Positions 7,109 through 13,789 of a stretch of DNA of 13,789 nucleotides are shown one piece after another. Source of the DNA: Holosporales bacterium (GTDB lineage: Bacteria; Pseudomonadota; Alphaproteobacteria; RUG11792); the NCBI GenBank assembly GCA_031266385.1, contig JAISBC010000060.1:1-13789 (forward strand), given 5' to 3'. Each line of letters starts with the position of its first letter. Position 1 is the first letter of the stretch. A program made the translations under genes and the position numbers. The notes under the pieces are model-generated. The model did not search any database. It saw only the letters and a program-made list of their open reading frames with translations, and was not told the DNA's origin.

Positions 7109-9815
7109 TAATAACTTCTTCTGATTGAGCAATACTCGCATCTTGTGTCGTGAATTTTACGTTAGTCAGGGCGCCGTGACAATGCTTATATCTTTTTCCG
7201 GAGCCACAGTAACACTCCGCATTCCTCGAGATGATGGTCGTATTGTATGGAGTATTGATCGATTGAAGCTCATCAGATTCTGATGAATCATCTTCGTCGA
7301 GGTATTGATAATTAGCACCTGGAATGGTGGTATTCTCAGGTTGAGCAATGGCAAAGCCAAAGATCTGCCTTAAAGCATCGATTTGTACTTTTCTCAGCAT
7401 TTCCTGGAAAATATTGAAAGCCTCGAATTTATATTCATTGAGCGGATTTTTTTGAGCATATGATCTTAGGTTTATCCCACGTCTTAAATGTTCGAGAACT
7501 ACGAGATGAGTTCTCCAGCCGTGATCCAGCACCCTGAGAGCAGCATCCTTTTCATAGTATTTCATTATTAGGGGGCTGTATCTCTTGTGCTTTTCATCGT
7601 AGGCCTCGATGGCTAGATCATCCAGTTTCTGACGCAAACTATCACGACTCGTTTGAGAATTGGAGGCAAGTTCCTCACGGGGGATATCAATGCCGAAAAC
7701 GGTCTTCATCGTTTCGTCCATGTGATCCCAGTTCCATTCGGATGGTGCCAACTCATTCTGAGAATCCACCATGATGAGATCATCGATAACATTGTAAATC
7801 ATGGTCTTAATAAAATCGGATACATCATCAGAATTCATGAGGGTTCGACGTTGCTCATAAATAATCTTCCTCTGGTCATTCATGACGTCATCAAATCTCA
7901 ATAGCTGTTTTCTGATGTCGAAATTATAGGCCTCGACCCTTTGTTGAGCCTTTTCGATAGCCTTCGAAATCCAACGATGAGTTAGATCTTCATCTTTCTG
8001 GACTCCCATTTTCTGCAGCGTTTTGGCGAAATTCGGAGATCCAAAACGGCGAATCAAATCATCTTCCAGAGAAAGGAAATATTTCGAGGCTCCGGGGTCA
8101 CCTTGTCTTCCAGACCTTCCTCTCAACTGGTTATCTATCCTCCTACTTTCATTTCGCTCGGTTCCGATCACGAATAATCCGCCGGCCTTGACGACGATTT
8201 CCTGATCTCTCTCAATTTCCGCCTTTATCTCCTGTATCTTCTTCTCACGCTCGATGGGATCGATGATATCGGCACATTCCTGCTCGACGCGCATCTCGAG
8301 GGATCCACCGAGCTTGATATCTGTGCCTCGTCCGGCCATGTTCGTCGCGATCGTGACCGTTCCGGGGGTGCCGGCTTCGGCCACGACATAGGCCTCTCTT
8401 TCGTGTTGTTTGGCATTGAGGACGTTGTGCTGGATTTTCTCGGCCATCAACAATCGTGAAATATATTCTGAGCGCTCGAGACTGGTCGTCCCGACGAGGA
8501 CTGGTTGATTCCTCTCGACACAATCCTTAATGAGGGCGATGACGGCGCGATCTTTCTCCTCCATCGAGAGGTAAATTGAATCATCGTGATCGATTCGAAT
8601 GACGGGCTTATGCGATGGAACACTCACTACCTTGAGTTTATAAATTTCTTCAAATTCCGCTTCTTCGGTCATGGCGGTGCCGGTCATACCGGCCAGCTTG
8701 GGGTACATCCTAAATAGATTCTGATACGATATCGTCGCGACGGTGACACTCTCGGTTTGGACCTGAACCTTTTCCTTGGCCTCGAGGGCTTGATGAAGCC
8801 CTTCAGAATACCGCCGACCTTCCATCACACGACCCGTGAATTCGTCGATGATGACGACCTGGCCATCTCGCACCATATAATCGACATCTCGAGTAAAAAC
8901 TTTGTGGGCTCGGAGGGCGCAATTAACATGATAGACGATGCTGATATTGCTCGGATCATAGAGACCAGTCCCTGGGGCCAGGAGATTCAGCTCCGCCAGA
9001 CCGGCTTCAACCTTCTCGACGCCATCATCCGTCAGGGTAACGACGCGGCTTTTTTCATCCTTCTCGAAATCTTCAGTCGAGATCTTCCGGAGAACGGCAT
9101 CGACGGCGACATACAGTTGAGAAGCCCCATCATCGGCCCCCGATATGATTAGTGGAGTCCTCGCCTCGTCGATCAAGATGCTATCGACCTCATCGATGAC
9201 GGCGAAATTAAACGGGCGCATCACCATTTCTGATTCTGAAAATTTCAGATTATCCCTCAGATAATCGAACCCGAATTCATGATTGGTTCCGTACGATATA
9301 TCGGCCTGGTAGGCGGCTTTCTTACTGTCATCTGGAAGGCCGCTAATAATTGTCGATACCGAGAGCCCGAGGAATTCGTAAATTTTCCCCATCCAAGCGG
9401 CATCCCTTTTCGCGAGATAGTCATTGACCGTGACGACGTGTACCCCCTTTCCGGAGAGGGCATTGAGATACACCGGAAGAGTTGCGACGAGTGTTTTTCC
9501 TTCACCAGTTTTCATCTCGGCGATCTGCCCATGATGAAGGGCGATACCTCCGATCATCTGGACATCGAAATGCCGCATCCCGAGGACTCTCTTCGCGGCC
9601 TCTCGGACGACGGCGAATGCCTCCGGTAAAATATCGTCTAAAGATTTTCCGTTGCTTAATGAGGCGCGGAATTCGATCGTTTTATTCGCTAGTTCATCGT
9701 CGGAGAGGGCCGAGACAGATGCCTCAAATCCGTTGATAATGCGGACTATTTTTTCGTATTTCTTTATTGTTTTAGAATTGTGAGAAACGAACAAACCTGA
9801 TAAAAAGGAACCCAT
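7071..9815 (-). CDS. secA: SecA preprotein translocase ATPase
   Basis: SecA drives Sec-dependent protein export through SecYEG. From the ATG at 9815 it is 914 residues. The frame is open to an ATG at 9881, but starting at 9815 (MGSFLSGLFVSHN) places the Walker A GEGKT with its Lys near residue 107, almost the same as K108 of E. coli SecA, and aligns the N-terminus. Motifs present: GEGKT, GTNHEFGFDYLRDN, DEVDSILIDEARTP, EFTGRVMEGRRYSEG, MAGRGTDI and RGRSGRQGDPG. The C-terminus has the zinc-binding CYCGSGKRYKHCHG (from residue 868). A tail of about 30 residues, rich in Glu and Lys, extends beyond the zinc site, where many SecA proteins end. No good ribosome binding site precedes any candidate start. 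It is the first gene of a minus-strand unit with ftsQ and is divergent from the exported repeat protein. Confidence 0.97.
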   Translation of the reverse strand: MGSFLSGLFVSHNSKTIKKYEKIVRIINGFEASVSALSDDELANKTIEFRASLSNGKSLDDILPEAFAVVREAAKRVLGMRHFDVQMIGGIALHHGQIAEMKTGEGKTLVATLPVYLNALSGKGVHVVTVNDYLAKRDAAWMGKIYEFLGLSVSTIISGLPDDSKKAAYQADISYGTNHEFGFDYLRDNLKFSESEMVMRPFNFAVIDEVDSILIDEARTPLIISGADDGASQLYVAVDAVLRKISTEDFEKDEKSRVVTLTDDGVEKVEAGLAELNLLAPGTGLYDPSNISIVYHVNCALRAHKVFTRDVDYMVRDGQVVIIDEFTGRVMEGRRYSEGLHQALEAKEKVQVQTESVTVATISYQNLFRMYPKLAGMTGTAMTEEAEFEEIYKLKVVSVPSHKPVIRIDHDDSIYLSMEEKDRAVIALIKDCVERNQPVLVGTTSLERSEYISRLLMAEKIQHNVLNAKQHEREAYVVAEAGTPGTVTIATNMAGRGTDIKLGGSLEMRVEQECADIIDPIEREKKIQEIKAEIERDQEIVVKAGGLFVIGTERNESRRIDNQLRGRSGRQGDPGASKYFLSLEDDLIRRFGSPNFAKTLQKMGVQKDEDLTHRWISKAIEKAQQRVEAYNFDIRKQLLRFDDVMNDQRKIIYEQRRTLMNSDDVSDFIKTMIYNVIDDLIMVDSQNELAPSEWNWDHMDETMKTVFGIDIPREELASNSQTSRDSLRQKLDDLAIEAYDEKHKRYSPLIMKYYEKDAALRVLDHGWRTHLVVLEHLRRGINLRSYAQKNPLNEYKFEAFNIFQEMLRKVQIDALRQIFGFAIAQPENTTIPGANYQYLDEDDSSESDELQSINTPYNTTIISRNAECYCGSGKRYKHCHGALTNVKFTTQDASIAQSEEVINGEKKQGEEEAV

Positions 9816-10247
9816 TTTCTTGAGATAGCTGAGAAGGTAATCCATCAGAACATGATAAACCAAACAAAAATTGAAAGCCATACAATCTATTGGTGTTACT
9901 CAAAACCTAGTACAATACCGCCACTCCCATATACAACTCATCCGTCTCAAAAAATCCCCAAAGAATCAGCCAGAACGGCGCTACCGTTATTATCTTAAAC
10001 GATGGAGATAATTTCTTGGATCATATCCATCAACGCAAAGATATCTCCAAGAGGACTCTGCTAAGGTCTAGAAATGAAGACTTCATTGAATTTTGCAAGG
10101 CAGTTTCTTGTCCTTGAAGATACTTCATCAATTCGTGCAATGGATCTATTGGCTGTAAAATAAAAATAATTTATCTGCGTATTTACTGAAATTTAATCGT
10201 GCTTTGTTAGTCTGACATTGATTGTATTTTGTCAACTAATGTGCTGA
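9816..10247. other. divergent intergenic region between secA and the repeat protein gene
   Basis: No convincing gene. The first 66 bases (9816-9881) are an in-frame upstream extension of secA that I judge untranslated. On the plus strand, 9911-10117 is free of stops for 68 codons but has no ATG or GTG and resembles nothing I recognise; it may be a decayed fragment or chance. Around 10003-10051 are two interleaved inverted repeats: GGAGATA/TATCTCC, and CTTGGA (10015-10020) with TCCAAG (10046-10051). The stretch 10156-10200 is very AT-rich and is the likeliest place for the promoter of the plus-strand gene, but no hexamer pair stands out. No secA promoter could be fixed. Confidence 0.45.
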
Positions 10248-13200
10248 ATGACGCTGCGCTTCGCAAAAAAGCGGCCTCTTGATTATATTTTTCTATATAT
10301 ATCGAAGATCGGTGTCGCTTTTTTTTCGCTCATACTTTTCCTGACGAATGAATCGTATGCCTATATGTCGATGAATGCGTATAAAGCAGAACTGGCAAGA
10401 TTAAATAATGAATCAAGAAGTAGAGAAGATTACTGGCAGAATCAGGTAAAGGTTAGAGAAAGTCAGATTAATGAATTAAGTAAAATCAACCAGGATAACG
10501 CCGATAAACGCCGAGAAAATGAAAGTAAGCTTTCGAATTTGCTTGCCGATAACAGTAGGCTGGATGCCGACAAGAGGAAACTTGAAAATGATTATAAAAA
10601 TGCCATGGAAGAATCAAAAAATTTACGAGCCGATAAGGTAAATGTTGAAGCGGGCCTCAGTTCCAAGCTGAAAGATGCCATGGAAAATCTTACTAAAATT
10701 CAAAAAGAAAAAAAGGATGCAGATCTGGCATCCGGTACTAAAATAAATCAATTGAATTCATCTGTAACGACTCTCGATGCAAAATACAAAAAGCTTGAGG
10801 CCGACTTTAAAAATGCAGTAGAAGATCGTAAAAAACTGCAGGATTCTAAGACTAAGTTTGAGGCAGATGCCAAAACCAAGCTGACGGCGGCTCAAGAGCA
10901 GGTCGAACAACTACAGAAGGAAAAAATGGAGGCCGAGGCGAATGCTAATGCACAAATAACTGAATTACAGGCCGCAATTGCAATGACCAAATCAGAAATA
11001 GTTAACAAAGAAAGTGAGGTTGAAATCCTGCAGTCGAGGATTAGTGAGGCCGAGCAATCGAGGAAAAAGATCGAGGAGGATATGCTGGCTGAGAGAACTG
11101 CCCTCAGCACGAGATTGGAACAAGAAAAGAAAATATTAGATGAGAAGATAGTTGAAATCGCCCAAAAACTGAATCAAAGCAACATAGTCGTCAACAATTT
11201 GGTTACGGAACAAGAAAAACAGGATGCCAGTATGAATTCGGTTGAACTAGGCAATATGATGACCATCGACCTCCTCAAAACCGAAATCAAAGAGCTTAAG
11301 GATAAGTTAAAACAACTCATCATTCTGTCGAAGCAAAAGGCCATCGACAAACAGAATGCAGAATCTGCAATGACTCTGAAAATGAATAACGAAAAGCAAG
11401 AATTTCTCGAAATTTTGAGTAAGAATAGAGAGATGGAGAGAAAGCATCTCCATGCAATCGATGACATGAAAACACGGCTCCAAGCGGCGGTCGACCAACA
11501 GAAAAGGATAGCCCTGGCTAGCCAGGCAATGGCCGCCCAATATAAAGAAAAACTGCAAAAAGCTGCTCAGGTTATTCAGCGTATTAAGGCCGAGTATGCA
11601 CAAACTTTGGCAGCCAATAGAAAGGCCGAGCTGACCAATTTCTTCATCATCGATTCTCTCAAGACGAAATTAACAGAGACGCTCGAGAGGAATAAGACGT
11701 TGATTAATGGCATGGTGAAGTTAGCGGCCGTCGTCAAAAAGCAAGAGGAAGCCATCCTCGCCATGCCTCCGCCCCCCGAAGAAGAGGCCGAAATTATCCA
11801 GCCGGAAGCTCAGGCATTCGACGAATTACCTCCCGAGGATCAGGAATCAGAATTTATTGAAGAAGAATATGAGGAAGAGATTCAGGATCCGAGTCAGGGA
11901 TGGCAAATTTATTCATTGGCAGATTTTTCAAATTCCCAACAGCCCGATTACCCACAAGCGATCTGGCAGAATCCAACAAAAATTTCTCAACAATCTCCAA
12001 TATCTTCACCGGCCCCGCCTAGAACACAGCCAATGATCCGGATTGAGCAGAATCCTAACAGAGGATTAGGGCCGGTCGAGCAGCCACCATACCGTAGGCC
12101 AGACCCAGCCCCAATCCCGGTGGCTCCAGTTCCTCAGAGGCAGCGGGCGCTTAGTCCCGGTAGATTGGACAAACCAGGGACACAACAGCATCCGCGGAAG
12201 AGGCCAGAAGTTAGATCAGTTCAGATGCCCCGCCGCGAAGAGGTTACTCCGGTTGAGGATAGAAGAGGTCGCCAGAGAGGGAATCGGAGCGTCCTACCAC
12301 CCCAGACACTCGATAATCCGCAACCCAGGATGACTCAACCTCGTCCCACAGCACCAACAAGTCCGCCAGTAGCCCAGGGTCCTCAGCCTCGGCCAGCACC
12401 ACCAACAAATCCTCCAGCAACACAACGCCCACAGACTCGGCCCTCGGCAGCTCCAAGTCCTCAGGTAGCGCAACGCCCTCAAGTGGCGCCAGCTCAGCCC
12501 AGGCCAACAGCTACAACGAATCCTCCAGTAGTCCAGCGTCCTCAAGTGGTTACAGCTCAGCCGCGCCCGGCAGCTGCTCCAAATCTTCCAGTTCCACAAC
12601 ACCCTCAGTCCAGGCCAGTAGCCGCTCCAAATCCTCCAGTAGTTCAGCGTCCTCAAGTGGTTACAGCTCAGCTGCGCCCGGTAGCAGCGGTAAATCCTCA
12701 GGTAGCACAACGCCCTCGCGTGGTTACAGCTCAGCCCAGGACAGTAGCATCTCAAAGTCCTCAAGTAGCGCAAAGTCCTCAGTCCAGGCCAGTAGCTGCT
12801 CCACGTCCTCAGGTAGCACAGCGTCCTCAAGTGGCGCCAGCTCAGTCGCGCCCGGTAGCAGCGGAAAATCCTCAGGTAGCTCAAAGGACAGCGCAGAATC
12901 CTCCCACGAATCACCAGGTCGGGAATAATTCTCCAAATCAGACTGTGGCACCGGGGGCGATATCTGGAAGCAGAGCAGGGGATGGGCCCACCCTTGCCGC
13001 GGTGCACCGCGCCGAGCGGACTGAAACGCCACAAGACCAGGCCGTGGATTTTGCTATCGAATCGTTACTAAACGCCGTTACCTTGCTCACGGACGGAGAT
13101 AAAAATCAGGCCAACTCTATGATGAATCTCATCGGATCGGGTAAAGAATTGCCGAAGAAACTCGCGGCAGTAATCGAGGTGCTCAAAGAACAGTTTGGAC

Positions 13201-13322
13201 CACAGATCTTCGAGCAGACCATGAAGGAAATCTCCGAGAGATTCAAGAGACGGCTGGCGTTCACGAATGAATCATTACGATATCTGTTCGGCGAACAGGG
13301 CGACCGCTTGTTATATTGGTAA
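10248..13322 (+). CDS. exported coiled-coil protein with proline-rich tandem repeats
   Basis: I do not recognise this 1024-residue protein. The order is: basic n-region and hydrophobic core (about 21-33) with likely signal peptidase cleavage after ESYA (residue 38); long charged coiled coil to about 505, rich in Lys, Glu, Ala, Gln and Leu, with a 71-residue duplication (105-246); PPPPEEE and an acidic segment (506-550); a basic Pro/Arg/Gln-rich region (about 560-900) with ten repeats (698-882); and a helical C-terminal domain (about 928-1024) ending in LLYW. No catalytic motif is visible. The signal peptide indicates export by Sec, so it is probably periplasmic or surface-exposed; the coil suggests a long spacer or oligomer, and the repeats a flexible, perhaps wall- or partner-binding linker. 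No strong ribosome binding site precedes the ATG. It stands alone, divergent from secA. Alternatives include a structural polar/envelope protein or a secreted host-interaction factor; both are inference. Confidence 0.85.
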   Translation: MTLRFAKKRPLDYIFLYISKIGVAFFSLILFLTNESYAYMSMNAYKAELARLNNESRSREDYWQNQVKVRESQINELSKINQDNADKRRENESKLSNLLADNSRLDADKRKLENDYKNAMEESKNLRADKVNVEAGLSSKLKDAMENLTKIQKEKKDADLASGTKINQLNSSVTTLDAKYKKLEADFKNAVEDRKKLQDSKTKFEADAKTKLTAAQEQVEQLQKEKMEAEANANAQITELQAAIAMTKSEIVNKESEVEILQSRISEAEQSRKKIEEDMLAERTALSTRLEQEKKILDEKIVEIAQKLNQSNIVVNNLVTEQEKQDASMNSVELGNMMTIDLLKTEIKELKDKLKQLIILSKQKAIDKQNAESAMTLKMNNEKQEFLEILSKNREMERKHLHAIDDMKTRLQAAVDQQKRIALASQAMAAQYKEKLQKAAQVIQRIKAEYAQTLAANRKAELTNFFIIDSLKTKLTETLERNKTLINGMVKLAAVVKKQEEAILAMPPPPEEEAEIIQPEAQAFDELPPEDQESEFIEEEYEEEIQDPSQGWQIYSLADFSNSQQPDYPQAIWQNPTKISQQSPISSPAPPRTQPMIRIEQNPNRGLGPVEQPPYRRPDPAPIPVAPVPQRQRALSPGRLDKPGTQQHPRKRPEVRSVQMPRREEVTPVEDRRGRQRGNRSVLPPQTLDNPQPRMTQPRPTAPTSPPVAQGPQPRPAPPTNPPATQRPQTRPSAAPSPQVAQRPQVAPAQPRPTATTNPPVVQRPQVVTAQPRPAAAPNLPVPQHPQSRPVAAPNPPVVQRPQVVTAQLRPVAAVNPQVAQRPRVVTAQPRTVASQSPQVAQSPQSRPVAAPRPQVAQRPQVAPAQSRPVAAENPQVAQRTAQNPPTNHQVGNNSPNQTVAPGAISGSRAGDGPTLAAVHRAERTETPQDQAVDFAIESLLNAVTLLTDGDKNQANSMMNLIGSGKELPKKLAAVIEVLKEQFGPQIFEQTMKEISERFKRRLAFTNESLRYLFGEQGDRLLYW
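10560..10985 (+). repeat. tandem duplication of a 71-codon coiled-coil unit
   Basis: Two abutting copies encode residues 105-175 and 176-246. They align without gaps over at least 65 residues with 27 identities (about 42%, my count). Shared landmarks are LDA...KLE.D.KNA.E..K.L, then KL..A.E and QKEK. The exact 71-residue period shows tandem duplication followed by divergence rather than mere compositional similarity. Neither the preceding nor the following 71 residues looks like a third copy. Confidence 0.75.
12339..12893 (+). repeat. proline-rich tandem repeats of 16 and 21 codons
   Basis: Residues 698-882 are ten consecutive units, each starting like (P/S/T/L)RPxAAxNPxVxQRPQ. Four internal units stop there (16 residues) and five carry the extra block VVTAQ or VAPAQ (21 residues). 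The order of lengths is 16, 16, 21, 21, 16, 21, 21, 16, 21, then a final partial unit that breaks off at QRTA. Nucleotide copies remain close: 12519-12561 and 12630-12672 match over 43 bases with one difference, at a distance of 111 bp (37 codons, one 16 plus one 21). This implies recent expansion by recombination or slippage. The array is GC-richer than its surroundings because of Pro, Ala and Arg codons. Confidence 0.85.
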
Positions 13323-13789
13323 AGGAAATGATCTGGACAAGGAAACATAAGACCTGTTGCAGAAGTCCTAAATCATCATACAGGATAGACCTCCCCAACC
13401 TCTCCTCCTAGATCTTCTATCGATTCATGCGAACCCAAAACCACTCTTCAGGTTAACTATCCCAGCTATGATCTTAAACTTATCATTAAACCTTATTACG
13501 TTTATGGATACTCCGATTCCTTATGAACATCTTGTATACCATAAGACTCTTCAAGAGATCAAAGTCATGTACTGATCCAGGTACTGACTCTGATTCTCTG
13601 CTGAATCTATGATGAGAGACTCTGACTCCTCGGGTTGTAATCCCGTCCTCATATTAATTACATAAAGAATATACTCCTTAGGTCAAGCTTAAGTAGTCTT
13701 CCGGGACGTTTGTACTTAGAGAATTCTTACGAAGAATTCATAGTTAATCATATTTTCTTATCTCTTCTGAGCTTTAGGTAGGATAGTTT
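13323..13789. other. non-coding stretch at the right edge
   Basis: Stops are frequent in the frames I followed, and I see no credible gene; the best short frame (13468-13575, 35 codons) lacks a ribosome binding site. Near the left end, GACCTGTTGCAGAAGTC (about 13352-13368) resembles terminal inverted repeats of some IS5-type elements, but no transposase is present. A pyrimidine-rich patch lies near 13390-13420. A nested inverted repeat has outer arms ATGAG (13612-13616) and CTCAT (13648-13652) around CGGG/CCCG (13631-13634 and 13642-13645). No clear terminator for the repeat protein gene was found. Confidence 0.5.
13721..13739. repeat. perfect 8-bp hairpin with 3-base loop
   Basis: GAATTCTT and AAGAATTC are exact inverted repeats around ACG. 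No T-run follows on either strand, so a Rho-independent terminator is unlikely. It could be a protein-binding palindrome, a structured RNA element or part of a repeat family continuing beyond the window. Confidence 0.5.

Noticed and set aside
8757..9152. 131-codon plus-strand frame inside secA
   Set aside because: It lies wholly within strongly conserved secA motifs on the other strand; composition and position indicate a chance shadow.
9816..9881. upstream ATG codons at 9881 and 9845 as secA starts
   Set aside because: They add 10-22 residues absent from the family and have no ribosome binding site; the ATG at 9815 matches the usual SecA N-terminus and Walker A position.
12339..12893. possible CRISPR-like array, because of regular repeats
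   Set aside because: The repeats are in frame, have no unique spacers of constant length and encode a continuous proline-rich protein segment.
12294..13034. 246-codon open frame on the minus strand opposite the proline repeats
   Set aside because: It is a product of the repetitive Pro/Ala/Gln codons of the plus-strand gene; its translation is a Trp/Arg/Leu-rich repeat without any protein-like domain or ribosome binding site.
13468..13575. 35-codon plus-strand frame starting MILNLSLN
   Set aside because: No ribosome binding site, no recognisable similarity, and a length expected by chance in this composition.
13629..13647. tRNA T-arm-like sequence GGGTTGTAATCCC
   Set aside because: The T-loop differs from TTCGAAT, and no matching acceptor stem, anticodon arm or D-arm lies at the right distance.

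Overview
This 13.8 kb window looks like chromosomal DNA of an alphaproteobacterium, probably a host-associated lineage with a reduced genome (Rickettsiales- or Holosporales-like). Three things suggest this. The order ntrY-ntrX-trkA is characteristic of Alphaproteobacteria. The NtrY/NtrX pair has the short, simplified form known from obligately intracellular alphas. Base composition is moderately AT-rich (estimated by eye). The exact taxon cannot be named from this sequence.

Layout. Positions 1-212 are a non-coding leader. Positions 213-4844 (+) hold ntrY, ntrX and trkA as one tightly packed, translationally coupled unit: an envelope-sensing two-component system followed by the NAD-binding regulatory subunit of a K+ uptake system. 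trkA ends 13 bp from the end of a convergent transporter gene. Reading leftward on the minus strand come secA (7071-9815), ftsQ (6305-7108, overlapping secA by 38 bp) and an AGCS-family Na+/H+:alanine/glycine symporter (4858-6228). An inverted repeat with a T-run and a perfect TATAAT separates ftsQ from the symporter. A 432 bp stretch from the likely secA start to the next gene (9816-10247) holds divergent control signals and perhaps a decayed gene fragment.

Positions 10248-13322 (+) encode the least familiar object: a 1024-residue exported protein that I cannot assign to a named family. It has a signal peptide, about 460 residues of coiled coil containing an exact-period 71-residue tandem duplication, an acidic segment, a basic Pro/Gln/Arg-rich region with ten 16- and 21-residue repeats, and a compact helical C-terminal domain of about 95 residues. 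The last 467 bp show no credible gene. They hold a perfect 8-bp hairpin, a nested inverted repeat and one insertion-sequence-end-like motif.

The housekeeping genes serve the envelope: Sec export, divisome assembly, ion and amino-acid transport, and envelope sensing. The main oddities are a damaged Walker A motif in NtrX, a missing PAS domain in NtrY, ftsQ detached from the division cluster and overlapping secA, and the repeat-built exported protein.
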